Shown: positions 11,991-23,085 of the stretch, piece after piece
How the letters are laid out: each line of letters opens with the position of its first letter
How positions within the stretch are numbered: position 1 is the stretch's first letter
Origin: Gonocerus acuteangulatus
Lineage: Eukaryota; Arthropoda; Insecta; Hemiptera; Coreidae
Length of the DNA stretch: 64,000 nucleotides
Assembly: GCA_946811695.1 (NCBI GenBank)
Contig: OX328124.1
Location: 87,882,030 to 87,946,029, forward strand
Direction: 5' to 3'
Made by a program: the position numbers and the translations under genes
Notes under the pieces: generated by a model
What the model was told of the DNA's origin: nothing
Seen by the model: only the letters and a program-made list of their open reading frames with translations
Database searches by the model: none

Positions 11991-12099
11991 TGTTTAGAAA
12001 TGTTCCCAATCTAGGACCAATAAAAGTTGCCTAAATGCACATGTACCGAGAAAACAAAATGTCCAACACGTTTTGTATTGGTATATTTAAAGTTTTACG

Positions 12100-12216
12100 T
12101 TTTTTTTTTTTTTCTTTTTACGGTGACATCCAAGGCATTAGTGCCCTGAAATGAGAAAAATTCCTTATGCAGGCATGAGAATTCAAGGCGTTAGCCACTA
12201 AACCACGGTGAGTCCT
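12100..12216 (-). mobile_element. tRNA-derived SINE, minus strand, with poly(A) tail
   Basis: On the minus strand it begins GGACTCACCGTGGTTTAGTG, continues GCTAACGCCTTGAATTC, and passes through the family body (GGGCACTAATGCCTTGG). It ends in a mixed poly(A) tail (T-rich on the plus strand at 12100-12119). It lacks a good B box, so a short internal deletion is likely. Confidence 0.75.
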
Positions 12217-12546
12217 TATATTGTAAATTATAGAACAGGGTGTCTACTGCACGAAAAAGTCACGAAAATCACGAAAACGTCAGGATATGAAAAATAGGGC
12301 ACGAAAAAGTCACGAATTTGGAAACCATGTCACAAAATTTTTGTATTTAAAGATTTCCCATTAAAGAGCTAAATTCAGCGAAGTTTCTGGAATTAATCGT
12401 AGTCCACTAAAACTGTGTACAATCCGGTGGAGAGAAAACTCCGTCAGGCTCATGCTATGATACCTAGCTTAAAGTTATGTATAGAAAATGCTACTGATGA
12501 TCCTCCAGTTGGTAGGAATTCCACAGTTGTGCAGAATCATGTTCCG

Positions 12547-12655
12547 GCGGACGGATTCTGCTGATTAACGAACTTTCGATAATCGAGACGAACGATTATT
12601 GTACGAAATTTAATCAAAATCGGACCATTTTTGAGCCGGTGGGAGAGCGAACAGA

Positions 12656-12688
<33 letters not shown>

Positions 12689-12845
12689 CTACTATATATA
12701 TATATATATATATATAAAAATTTCAACAACCGTCATATTCGTGATCTATGGGATCTCAAACGTGAAATTTTCATGTCGCCATTTCCGGATTGCGTCATGA
12801 TGTCAACCCCAAAAGCGGGTTTCCTCCCTATGGAGGGAAATGTAA
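12547..12845 (+). mobile_element. Family A microsatellite element, 3' part, + orientation
   Basis: It starts at GGCGGACGGATTCTGCTG and runs through AAATCGGACCA, GAGAGCGAACAGA, a (TA)n array (12655-12715), CCGTCATATTCG, CATTTCCGGATTGCG and AAGCGGGTTTCCTCCC. This is the same order as in the other copies of the window. It meets an inverted copy at about 12855, so the two 3' ends face each other. Confidence 0.75.
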
Positions 12846-13137
12846 TCTATCATTTTAGCGGGGTTCCTTCCTCCCTTCAAAGGAAGGAACCCCGCTTATG
12901 AGGTTAACCTCATGACGCAATCCGGAAATACCGACACGAAAATTTCATGTTTCAGATCTCATAGATCACGAATATAACGGTGGTTCAAATATATATGTAT
13001 ATATTTATATACATGGTGTCCCCCAAAATAAACGGCAAAACTTCGGGAATCGATGCAGGTTGAAAATAGAAAGAAAAGAAGTCCTTTGGCATTTTTCTCG
13101 TTTTTCTTCGTTTCCAAGAAACACAATTGTGAATAGG

Positions 13138-13187
<50 letters not shown>

Positions 13188-13384
13188 TTAATTGGAATTA
13201 AGGGCGCATTCAACCGCAGGCATTCTTTCATAATGCCTATATAGAAATCATTAAGAGTATATGTTTTATCTTTCTCACCCTCCAAGCCCAACCATCACCT
13301 CCTTTAATCTCCCTCCCCCGACCCCAAAATATAGGAGTGAGTATGTCTCAGATTTTTTGTGGAATAATGAAATAATAGGTCTCC

Positions 13385-13830
13385 ATTTGTCGACCCCTCG
13401 ACTTAACGCTGGGTCTTTCCACACATTCCTCGATAATATACTTTCGGTGTTCTTGGAGGAAGTACTTTTGTGACAAAGATTGGGAAGATGGGGCTTAATC
13501 TAGCCCACTACGGGAGGGCCGTCCAAAATTGGTTGGACACTAACCATCCGTGGCGTTGGATAGGACCTGGTGGGCCGGTATCTTGGCCGGCTCGTTCTTC
13601 CGACCTCACGCTGTTGGATTTCTTCCCCCATGCGAAGAAATCCACATTAAAGATTTGGTCTACAGGGAGCCCACTGGCACAAGCGAGCACCTCATCCGTC
13701 GCATCAGATGGACATGGGAACAGATTACAGCAGAGCAATGCACAAATGCCAACCAGTCTGTCAACTTGCATTGTGATGCCTGTATTGGTGTAAGGGGCAA
13801 TATCTTTGAACAGTTTTTAAATGGATTGTT
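13385..13830 (+). pseudogene. Transposase remnant, C-terminal half, with frameshifts
   Basis: Pieces in successive frames read PRLNAGSFHTFLDNILSVFL, then HYGRAVQNWLDTNHPWRW, GGPVSWPARSSDLTLLDFF and, after a shift near 13640, IKDLVYREPTGTSEHLI, and a helical tail ending FEQFL. The W-P-A-R-S-x-D-L-x-x-L-D-F-F phrase includes the third catalytic acidic position of IS630/Tc1/mariner DDE transposases, in the arthropod group often carrying an N-terminal DUF4817 helix-turn-helix. At least one frameshift and a stop near 13473 make it non-functional. The N-terminal half is missing. Confidence 0.75.
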
Positions 13831-14445
13831 AGGAATTATTAGAATAATAAATTATTATTTGATATTTATGTAAGCGTCCAGTGTCAAATGTTAAATTGTT
13901 TTAAGAATTGAAAGTCTTTTTGTTTTGTGTTTTATGACTTTCCTTTAAAGAAAAGTAGCTATTTTTTTTAATTATGTTGAACTTGCAGCTTTACATTCCG
14001 TCATTTAATTTTTTTGACCAAGAAGATTTTTTGTTGTTTTTTTTGGAGGGGGGGGGTAGAGGGGTTAGAAGATAAAACAAATACTTTTAATGATTTTTAT
14101 ATCTATATAAAAATGCCTATAGGCATTATGCAAGAATGTCCCCAAAATAAACGGCAAAACTTCGGGATTTGATGCAGGATGAAAAAAGAAAGAAAAAAAG
14201 TCCTTTGACGTATTCCATATCCTCCACCCCCTCTACCCAGTTACCGCCCCCCAAAAACAAAACAACGAAAAATCGCTAAAATAGCTACTTTTCTTCAGAG
14301 GAAAGTACGAACACAGAACAGAAAAACTTTCAATTCTTATGAAAAATAAAGTTTCAATTCTTAAAACAGTTTAACATTTAACACTAGACGCATACATAAT
14401 TTAAAAAAATAATAATTTCTTCTTCTAATAATTCCTGACAATCAA

Positions 14446-14731
14446 TTAAAAAACTGTTCAAAGGATTGGCCCCTTGCAACAATACATGTTTCACAACGTA
14501 TATTGGCAGACTGGATGGCATTTATGCATTGCTCTGCTGTAATCTGTTTCTAGGCCTAGCTAAGGCGATGGATGAGGTGCTCTCTTGAGTCAATGTGCTC
14601 CGTGTACACCAAATCATTAATGTGTCCCCATGTGACGAAATTTAAGGACATGAGGTCTGAAGATTGAGCCGGCCAAGATACCAACCCACCAAGTTCTATC
14701 CAACGCCATGGATAGTTAATGTCTATCCCTA
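14446..14731 (-). pseudogene. Second transposase remnant, minus strand
   Basis: One frame on the minus strand reads INYPWRWIELGGLVSWPA, then QSSDLMSLNFVTWGHINDLV, two stops, and a C-terminal tail ending SFEQFF. It is clearly the same family as the plus-strand remnant at 13385-13830 but a different, diverged copy (QSSDLMSLNF against RSSDLTLLDF, so the acidic residue is Asn here). Two internal stops and loss of the N-terminal part make it dead. Confidence 0.7.
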
Positions 14732-15060
14732 TGTAGAGGGTGGTGGGGCTGGAAGAGTGAGTGGAAGGCGGAGAAGATAAAACAAATACTTTTAATTATT
14801 TTTATAAAGGCATTAAGAAAGAATGCCTATTCACAATTGTGTTTTAGTTTTTCTCGGAAAAGAAGCAAAAACGAGAAAACTGCCAAAGGACTTTTTTTCT
14901 TTCTTTTTTCATGCTGTGTAGACTCCCAAAGTTTTACCGTTTATTTTGCGGACACCCTGTATATATATATATATATATATATATTTGTCTGTTCGCTCTC
15001 CCGCCGTTCAAAAATGGTCCGACTTTGATGAAATGCGGTTGCAGTTTCGTTGTACGAGAC

Positions 15061-15840
15061 CAAGTGGTGTTTAGCCGGTGTTTTAACAGCCATATAGTGT
15101 CAATCGTTAAAATAATTTAAAACTGAAAGACTATTTTTACGTATTTTTATATATAAAAGCTTTTTAATTCATAATTGTAAAAGTAAATCCAAACTTTACT
15201 GTTGCAAATATTTTAAACACATTTCAATTTTATTATTTTAATTACAAAGCTTATTTAAAAAAAATATTTACATTAATAATTTGTTGTAATTAATTCAATT
15301 TAGAATATTTGTCTAAAAATAAATGACATTGTACTCAAAATATTTTAGGTGACTGGCAGCTTAAATAAAACATAAATATTATCTGTAATTTTCATATTTT
15401 TAAATGTTAAACTATGAAAGTGGTTGGAAATTTTAAACACATGTTTTAGAGGTACTTCAATAACATTTCATTGCTTCTAAACATTTCATCTCCGGATAGG
15501 AAGTAAATTCTCCCTGTTAGAGTTTTTGGATTCACAGTACATAATACATCAGCGAATAGTACACAAGTACAGCGTATGTGTTGAATGTAATTTTAAAGTA
15601 CATGAGTAAGGAAGATTTTGACCACTTCTTGAAAACTTTACATGGTTGTATTTTGGAAACCGTTTGAGACATTAAGCTGAAATTTGGTGTTTTTCTTAGT
15701 CTTTATGAAGGTAACCCATGTACCAAATGCCACCATAATTAGAGCTGGTGAGGGAAAAAATGTCATAAAAGTGTGTTGATTGAGACAAAATGACCCCAAC
15801 GTCTTCTTCGTCTGAGTCTGACATAGTAAGCTCACACAGC
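15061..15840. other. Interior of the 4.3-kb element, nothing coding recognised
   Basis: AT-rich and stop-dense. A 75-codon minus-strand ORF at 15638-15865 has no recognisable motif. Confidence 0.4.
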
Positions 15841-15865
15841 CATGCCATGACCTTAAAACAAACAT

Positions 15866-16010
15866 AGGCGCAACTGATTTACAACTAGCTTTTTGCCAGT
15901 AGACCCGTGTGCGGACAGAAGTTTTGTTTCAGTTGCAAACTGGTTTCAGGCGCAACTGGTTTGCAACGAGAGTTGCAGAACAGTCGCACTGTGTGCGCTG
16001 GGCCTGAATT
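15866..16010. repeat. Two diverged direct repeats around GGCGCAACTG
   Basis: AGGCGCAACTGATTTACAAC at 15866 and AGGCGCAACTGGTTTGCAAC at about 15948 begin units of roughly 80 bp that both run on to a GTGTGCG phrase. The minus strand of the first unit also has CACGGG followed by AGCTAGTT (see the Helitron-like ends). Confidence 0.5.
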
Positions 16011-16570
16011 GACTAAATTATGTACATTGACAATAAATATTTAGTTAGTAATTTATTTAAAAATTTAGATTTCTGCTACCATTGTTGAATATTTTTGAGT
16101 AGTCATTCTAGAGTCACCATGTCTTCACTTTATAAATTAATGTGAATATGCAAATCGGAGCAAAATAGGAACGAACATTATTTATCCATTGACGATATAA
16201 TATAATCAAAAATGGTCTTATTCGATACTTTATTTAAGGCACTAAAGGCTATTCTATAAAGGGGTTAGAGTTGCGACATGCCGTACCGCTCGCAATCCAA
16301 GAGTAATGTCCCTAATCTAAAAACGAGATTTATTATGTACATTTTATACTGTTAATTAATTAATTGTTTTAAATGTTTGTAAAATTGTGAGTTTATAGAT
16401 GTCACGTTAATCCGTTTAAGTAACAAATAATTTTAAGCTAAAACTTATGGCTTTCTCTTTTTAAGTTAAATTATTTTCTTTTTAATGGGCACGAAATTTT
16501 CATTTCAAGTCATGAAAATGTCACGAAAAAGTCACGAAATTGGCTTTCACGAAAATAGTAGACACCATGT

Positions 16571-17745
16571 AGAAGTAATTATTCCTAGGCCTAACTTACA
16601 CGACAAACATTATTGAAACAGCGAAAAAGACGTATACTATTCAAGCATGCAATACAAACTAAGCATGTATTTTTTTAGTGGCGTGTATTGTATACCTTTT
16701 TTTACTTCTCCCAAAACGGCGGATGATCAAGAATAGTAAAAAATAAGTATATTGGTTCCATAATTTTGGCAAAATCCTACTTTTTTTTGGCTCGCTTGTT
16801 GGCTTTTGAAATTTTCAAAATGCAACCAATAATATACTTTTAACAAGCCGGTAGATAGGGCTAGAAACATGTTAAGTTGCTATGGAATTATGGTGCCGAT
16901 AACCCACTGTTTTATTAATTACCGACCTACTGTAATTCGGAAAGTAAAATATATGTTATATTTGGCGGTTTAATTGAATTTATTTGGGACCCAAAACACT
17001 TCGGAAATAAAAGAAATCTCCATTTCGCAACAATAATAATAAGAATCCAAAAGCGCTTGGCCGTTCACAATAAGTATTCTATAGACAACATTTTATACGA
17101 ACCTCCTGAATATTTCTTTGCTCCCAGCATTCTGAAATGGTAATATTATTATTATTATTAATACCATGATGATTATATTGAGCAGCATGGAGCTCTCCTG
17201 ACGATATAGGCTCTGGACCCAGCACACAAAGGATACGACGTGCTTCTCCTACTAAACATGCTTTGCCAGTAATACAGCCAGCTAACAAAGATAGGCTTTT
17301 CATGGTGACGCATAAAAATGATCATTCAGACTGCCATATTATGTTGCTATCAAGCTGTAAATACATAGAAAAATTCCTGTTGTTGTTCCTCTCTGAATCA
17401 TCTTCTTTGTATTTATTTATTAGTTATTATATACATAAGAACTTTAAATATAATAGAACATTACAAAGATAGATGATAGAGCTTTAAATACGATAAACTT
17501 TTACACAAATAGATGAAAAAGCTTTATATATGATATAGTTTTACGGATGGATGATTTAAGTAGTTGCAATGTTAACAATTCCTAACGAAAAAAAAATAAA
17601 GAAAAACAGCTGGGGAAAAAGATAAAAATGAATAAAAAAAAAATAAAAAAAAAAAACGCTATAAAGACCATTCTTTTACAAGCCATCTTTAAGGAATATC
17701 AATCCAATTCCAAAAGCTAGGTGGAAAATATAAAAATATTTTATT
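16571..17745. other. No gene recognised
   Basis: AT-rich DNA. Two A-rich stretches at 17588-17655 could be retroelement tails but lack recognisable bodies. Short ORFs at 17079-17472 are not protein-like. Confidence 0.45.
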
Positions 17746-17992
17746 AAAACACCTTTTCATTTGACCAGCGCCTAAACAAAATCTTTTATTGTTTCATTTC
17801 TTCATTTACAAGACGTCTCGGCTGTAAGCCATTTTCAAAAGTAGTCCCATTTACATATATAGTTTAGGCATTGTAGCTACTGAATGGAAATATGACAGAT
17901 TGTTTTATGCTGATAATGGTTCAAAGCTGAAACTTCAAGTAAATGAGATAATGAACTAGAAAAAAAGTGATTATCAAATGAAAAGGTGTTTT
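17746..17992. mobile_element. MITE with 19-bp perfect TIRs
   Basis: AAAACACCTTTTCATTTGA at 17746 is repeated exactly in inverse orientation ending at 17992. The 247-bp body is non-coding. No target duplication is obvious. Confidence 0.65.
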
Positions 17993-18399
17993 CAATATGT
18001 TTTTGGCCTCCGAAGTTTCATTGTGCGAAAAAATCAATAGGTAGACAAATAAAAAAAATCTCTATAACTAGCCAGATTTCTCTTCAGTTAATAGTAATGG
18101 AAAAAATCGCAATGATGAGCATGTAATTTGGCATTCTTGCTCTTCAAACATGTATCATAAAAGCACACAGCTTTTTTTGCCGCAAAAGATAGACTTGTTT
18201 AAGCTAAAGTGAATTCAGAATGTTCATATCCACTGAAGTGTGAAAATAAACCACTGGTCAGTTCCTCAGAAAAATTATTTCTCTCGTATAAATTTTGTGA
18301 AATCCTTAGCGACAAATGGTGATTTCCTCTCAAGCTTGATGACTGGAAGGAGTTTCTACTTCATAGGGAGGATCCAAACTATTTAAAAGCCAAGGAAAC

Positions 18400-18690
18400 A
18401 GAAGGAAATACATATCGTCGATACAAAAGCATACAAAAGCAAACTAACGAATATGAAAATCAACACTTTTCAGAGTGGAAAAGTATTTATTCATAACTTT
18501 TTTTTTGGACAGTCAAATATTCGGCAGATTTGACCTTTTGATAGTGGAATACTTTCCCTTTAATAGAGTGAAGTCAGATTGAAGAATTTGCCGTAAATAA
18601 GTCCAGCAGAAATTATTAAAGATGGACAACGAAAGATGCATTTTTTCATATTCGTTAGTTTGCTTTTGTATCGACGATATGTGTTAACAC
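18400..18690. repeat. Fold-back sequence with about 45-bp inverted arms
   Basis: ATATCGTCGATACAAAAGC followed by AAACTAACGAATATGAAAA (18413-18460) is met by its reverse complement at 18646-18688. The left arm has an extra short direct duplication (CATACAAAAGC). Between the arms, GAGTGGAAAAGTA and GTGGAATACTTTCC are a second, weaker pair. Probably a MITE or an RNA hairpin. Confidence 0.5.
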
Positions 18691-18764
18691 ATACCGATAT
18701 AAATCATGTATTTGCACTCATCGTTAGTTCTTCGTTCGCCATTTCTTTTGTTGACTAACCTGCA

Positions 18765-18865
18765 GCAGGGATTTTTCTCATGCCTGGGCATGTTAAGAAA
18801 ATTCCCGGCTAGACCTTGGATGTTAGCGCTAATGGCCCAGATGTCGGTGCGCCATAATAAGCAGC
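18765..18865 (+). repeat. SINE body fragment
   Basis: CTTGGATGTTAGCGCTAATG, then GGCCCAGATGTCGGTGCGCC, matches the body of the SINE at 37373. The tRNA head is missing and the poly(A) is replaced by ATAATAAG. Confidence 0.65.
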
Positions 18866-20200
18866 CATATCTCTAACTCTAGCCAAAAGAATTATTGTGA
18901 CTGGGTGAGTAAGGAAAACCTAGGTATTGGGCAAAGAATCCGAACGCAAACACATTCACAACGTTTCTTAAGCATGTAAGATTATAAACGAACTAACAAA
19001 ATACGAACATAGTAAAGCTATGAGGGAGACTGTTTGGTTTTTACAAAAAACATGCAAGAATAAATAACATTTAGACAATCTAGGCTTGGGTACAATCTCT
19101 CTATGAAGTTTGTATAGGATAGAGGAAGAAAAACTGCATGTGTTATTGCTTTGCACTGGCCGAAGACCAGTCCTGTAGTTCAGAAATAACAGACTTGGGG
19201 GCAGACTATAGTGTCCGTAAAAGATGTAGGAAAACAACAGGTGACCCAGCAGATTAGCAGAAGCACAATAGACCTTTTAAGTTCGAATTGCTAAAAAAAG
19301 TAACAAAACGGGTCCCTAATCCAATCTAAATCCAACCACCGAAAGTTTGCCAATGTCTAGCTTCTCATAAAGTGCTTGCAATCCAATGCCTTACCAGTAT
19401 TTAGTTGACATGTTTACATACAATCTGCATTCTTGTGTGCTGAAACGTTGTACAATGCAACAACTACTCTGCTTGTTTGGCGAAAAGTTATTATATTGAA
19501 ATGTCTCTTATAAACTAAAAAAAAAATAAAAATATTTTATTACTTCTTTCTTTTGACATTTTAGGTGAAATATTGTTCGACAAAGACCTCGTGGGAATAA
19601 TAGGATTGGGTTTAAGCTATTAAATTCATTCTAAGCATATTTTTTACATGTTTTATTTTGTTTTGTTTTTTATTTTATCTGTTTACTTCTTCCACGGTAC
19701 AAATAAAGTGTCAGTTATATCTAAACACATTTCAAAAAAAATTCTAAAGTGATTAACTACTAAATATGTGTGACACTCAAAGAAATATACTATTTTTGTC
19801 GATTTTTTGGAGCTCCTTTAAAAATTAGGGCCGTAAAGTGTAGTTAAATATAAAGACAAACATATTACACTTCAACCGTTAGAAGTTACCGGCAATATTT
19901 AAAAGTGGTACTTTATCAATACAAACAAGTGAAGTGTTCACAATGTATTAAAGTTTCTTTTTTTTCATTCTTTTAGGACTGAAAAATTGTCCCTATCTCT
20001 TATCAGAAACGGGAGTCTATTATTGTAAGTATTTTAAAAAGTATTTTTTCACGATTATTTTTTCGTTCTTACTCATTAAATATGATGAATTAATATTGAT
20101 AAAACTGTCAGTGATTTATTATTATGTACGCGGTATATGAAAAGAAAGCAACAGCATCTATTTTCAAACACATACATTTTCTTGGTAATAATGAAGTGGT

Positions 20201-20204
<4 letters not shown>
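18866..20204. other. AT-rich stretch with one weak candidate exon
   Basis: Mostly stop-dense. The only splice-bounded open piece is 19977-20024 (listed separately). Around 19560-19620 TTGACATTTTAG precedes a short open frame that ends at a stop; no donor supports it as an exon. Confidence 0.4.
19977..20024 (+). CDS. Possible 48-bp micro-exon, unassigned
   Basis: A strong pyrimidine tract and acceptor (TTTTTTCATTCTTTTAG) precede, and a consensus donor (GTAAGT) follows. Two of three frames are open (CPYLLSETGVYY or KLSLSLIRNGSLL). The length is a multiple of three. With only 16 codons the identity cannot be judged and chance is a serious alternative. Confidence 0.2.

Positions 20205-20205
<1 letters not shown>

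Positions 20206-20239
<34 letters not shown>
20206..20239. repeat. (TA)n microsatellite
   Basis: Pure TA run. Confidence 0.95.
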
Positions 20240-20240
<1 letters not shown>

Positions 20241-21187
20241 CTTTCAACCGATGATCAAATTGAAGAAAAACTAAACTATTAAATAAATCAACCCACAAAT
20301 TTCAGAGAATGCAACTAGATTGTTTAACAAGTTTTTTAACTTCTATAAGAAGTTATATATAGAACAAAAAATTTAGAAGGATTCCCTCTTATTTCTAATA
20401 TAATATACAAATTAACATAGCGAAGCTTGAGCTTTTTTAATTTGTATATTATTCTCTTCTATTTATTGTCATCATTCCTTATTTTTAGTTTATACATTTA
20501 AATTGTTTTTATTATTTGATGTAGATTACGCTTCTTTTTAATTTTTAATCTGTAGTTAATGAATAGTAAACAAAGTTATTAATATTATTTAGTTATTAAT
20601 ATCCATACGGTATTGTTCTTTTTCTTATTATGTATTTAACCTTTTAATTATATATATATTATTTTATTTAATTATTCATTAGCATTAACCTTTTTTATGC
20701 ATGGCTTTCTATTTTTTTATGTCTAACATATAAAGTCATTTTTCTTGTTTCTTATATACAATAAAAACCTACTTTCTCTGACAAAAAAGAAGCTGATTAG
20801 AACAGATTGTTTATTGCGAAAGGTTGCCTACTGACGTTATTCCAAAGTATAAAACCGAAATAAATTCTTAGCAAAGTCATATAAGCACCATTTCTTTACA
20901 TATTATTAATAAACCAAACCAATAAACTGTACTCAAATCATTGTTTTAACAATTCTCTACATGCTTGTTTGAAAACGAGAATTTCACGCTTTTACGTCAC
21001 ATTCATAAAAAAACAAAACAAAAAAAAAACTGAAGAATTGAAAAAACATCAACAACATCCATTATACACAGATAAATTATTTATCAGTGGAAAGTGTCCA
21101 CTATTTTTACTTGTACATACTTTTACTAATACTTACTCAACATGAGAATAATTTATTAGTTACTCTTTTTTTTATAACGATTTCGAT
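20240..21187. other. No gene recognised
   Basis: AT-rich throughout and stop-dense, with an A-run near 21019-21029. A 98-codon ORF beginning at 21087 reads through the following microsatellite into the transposon TIR and is not a gene. Confidence 0.5.
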
Positions 21188-21190
21188 AGG

Positions 21191-21259
<69 letters not shown>

Positions 21260-21270
21260 GCACACACACA
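21188..21270. repeat. (TA)n(CA)n compound microsatellite
   Basis: About 60 bases of TA pass into CA repeats with one CG. It abuts the left TIR of the transposon at 21270. Confidence 0.95.
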
Positions 21271-23007
21271 GAGTGTCCCAAATAAGACGGCTCAAACTAA
21301 TTTTGCGGCCAAACGGTTGGTCTGAAAAAAAAATGTCAGAGGCAAAAGTTGTAGGGCTTGACTTAAATATGTCAATTATTTAACATATTGACCGCGCATG
21401 TGCGCTCGGCGCTAGATGAAACCCCGGTTGGGGTTTGCAGATGACCCCTATTATTATGCACATAATTTTAAAGGGAATTAAGAAACAAACCCTTTGCTGC
21501 AATCCTGCACTTCGTAATCTTTAAAATCAAATGAGTATCGTGAGATTCAAATTTTATTGTTTTAAATTAAAACGATTTTTTGGAAGAGGTCGGTTATGAA
21601 TGTGTGATATATGACTTTAAGGTATTTTTTCCCCAACTTTCTGAAAAAAATATGGCCGATCCTCTAAAGGAAATATTTTTCCTAATAACTTTATAAAATT
21701 GAAAATAAGGCATATTTTTAAGTATTTATTCTTTAGGGATTAACTAAGCTAAATCTGATCATTCATGTTATCTATCTAATCCTTTGGATCTGATATTCCT
21801 TATTGGATTATGGTTAATTATTTTGCTTTGGTTCATTATTAGTGTAATATTCACTTTCACGCATGAAATTCACAAGTTTTGATATTGTGGGCATGATTAT
21901 TTTTTTCGGGATGTGTAGACGTAAAGCTCGGATCGCTACTCGACTTTACGCACAGTATTACCCTAACCGAGTTCATGTGTCTTATAAAATGATTTTGCGT
22001 CTGTTGTCAAAAGCCCAAAAAGGACATTTCTCTTTCACCAGAAGACATCGTTGAAGAGACCAGGACATCATCTTGGACCTTGTTAGGAGAAATCCCCACA
22101 TCAGGGTTCGGGAGATTGCCAGAGAAACACGGTTTCAAGAAGAAATGTTCACCGTACACTTCAGCGCAGTAAGTAATAGGGATATAGAAGTGAGGGAGGA
22201 ATAGTGCAGGTGGGGAATCAACTCCTTACGGCAAAACGGGATATTTATGAGGAATGTTCTCTTCAGTGATGAAGCCACATTTGTAAGTGATGGGTCCGTG
22301 GACAGGCATAACTGACATTATTGGTCCATGAATAACCCTCACTGGATAAGGCAGCTGGACCACCAATATCGGTGGTCAGTAAACGTTTGGTGTGGGATTC
22401 TGGGCAGTAAAATTAGTAAATTAGGAAGTTTTGAAACTGCAAGATAAGAGCTTTCTTTACAATTTATTATTTAATCTATCAATTAAATGATAGTTATCAC
22501 TTAAATTGTACGTCTCAAATGAAAAATCACAATAAATACTTAAAAAATATGCCTTATTTTCAATTTTATTCAAGTTATTAAGACAAATATCTCTTTTACA
22601 GGATCAGCCATATTTTTTTCAGAAAGTTGAGTAAATAATACCTCAAAGTCATGTATCACACATCCATAACCGACCTCTTTAAATGCTTCTAAAAAATCGT
22701 TTTAATTTAAAACAATAAAATTTGAATCGCACGAAACTCGTTTGATTTTAAAGATATCGAAGTGCGGTTTGCAGCAAAGGTTCCTTTAAAATGATCCCTT
22801 TAAAATGATTTGCATAATAATAGGGATCATCTGCAATCCCCAACATTTCGTCTAGCCCCGAGCGCACATGCGCGGTCAATATGTTAAATAATTGACATAT
22901 TTAAAAAGCTTAAGTCAAATCCTACAACTTTTGCCTGTGACATTTTTTTCTCAGACCAACCGTTGGGCCGCAAAATTAGTTTGAGCCGTCTTATTTGGGA
23001 CACCCTG

Positions 23008-23008
<1 letters not shown>
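21270..23008. mobile_element. DUF4817-type transposon with about 470-bp inverted repeats
   Basis: The left end GAGTGTCCCAAATAAGACGG and the right end CCGTCTTATTTGGGACACCC are inverted. The similarity continues inward, imperfectly, to about 21740 and 22525. Landmarks shared in inverse order include GACCGCGCATGTGCGCTCGG and AAAACGATTTTTT. The centre carries a dead transposase (21863-22430). TA arrays flank both sides, fitting a TA target. Confidence 0.85.
21863..22430 (+). pseudogene. Dead transposase, DUF4817 HTH plus DDE fragments
   Basis: The first 63 codons are open and contain the N-terminal DUF4817-like helix-turn-helix (RRKARIATRLYAQYYPNRV). A stop follows, then NPHIRVREIARETRF, a gap, and in another frame VLFSDEATFVSDG (the second catalytic Asp block) and NPHWIRQLDHQYRWSVNVW before the frame is lost. 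The expected W-P-A-R-S C-terminal block is absent. Several stops and shifts, and deletion of the C-terminal third, show it cannot make an active enzyme. Confidence 0.8.

Positions 23009-23085
<77 letters not shown>
23009..23085. repeat. (TA)n microsatellite between two transposons
   Basis: About 70 bases of TA ending in ACACACA. It separates the end of one element (23008) from the start of the next (23086). Confidence 0.95.

Larger units (their letters stand above)
13011..14961. mobile_element. Composite DUF4817/mariner-type transposon with two opposed transposase remnants
   Basis: Ends are ACATGGTGTCCCCCAAAATA on the left and the inverted ...TTTATTTTGCGGACACCCTGT on the right. A second copy of the left end appears internally at about 14137 (GTCCCCAAAATAAACGGC). 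The 14137-14961 part is therefore a complete short element, and 13011-14136 a second copy carrying its transposase on the opposite strand. A 48-base T-run lies at 13139-13186. Flanks are TA arrays, as expected for TA-targeting elements. Confidence 0.75.
12855..15060 (-). mobile_element. Family A element, - orientation, split by a transposon in its (TA)n
   Basis: The terminal block TTTTAGCGGGGTTCC, then AACCCCGCTTATGAGG, a TTCCGGA-type block and AACGGTGGTTCAAAT run into a short TA array at 12988-13010, where the transposon 13011-14961 begins. After it the TA array resumes (14961-14984), followed by TTTGTCTGTTCGCTCTC and ATGGTCCGACTTTGATGAAA, which is the other flank of the same family. The two halves fit one element interrupted inside its microsatellite. 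Confidence 0.75.
12230..16575. mobile_element. DNA transposon with 13-bp TIR and 5-bp TSD, disrupted by nested insertions
   Basis: The left end CAGGGTGTCTACT (12236) is matched inverted by AGTAGACACCATG (to 16569), 12 of 13 bases. TAGAA flanks both ends. Just inside both ends lie repeated CACGAAAAAGTCACGAAA phrases, but in direct rather than inverted orientation. Between 12410 and 12540 there is a short open frame with protein-like composition (for example KLRQAHAMIPSLKL) that may be a transposase scrap. Everything from 12547 to about 15060 is later insertions. Superfamily not assigned. Confidence 0.55.

Noticed and set aside
12959..13291. 110-codon minus-strand ORF
   Set aside because: It contains a 15-plus Lys run from the 48-base T-run and covers transposon TIR sequence.
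13508..13771. 87-codon minus-strand ORF
   Set aside because: Shadow of the transposase remnant on the other strand.
19557..19620. Short exon after TTGACATTTTAG
   Set aside because: The frame stops after about 19 codons and no donor is present.
21087..21383. 98-codon ORF
   Set aside because: It spans the TA/CA microsatellite and the TIR of the transposon at 21270.
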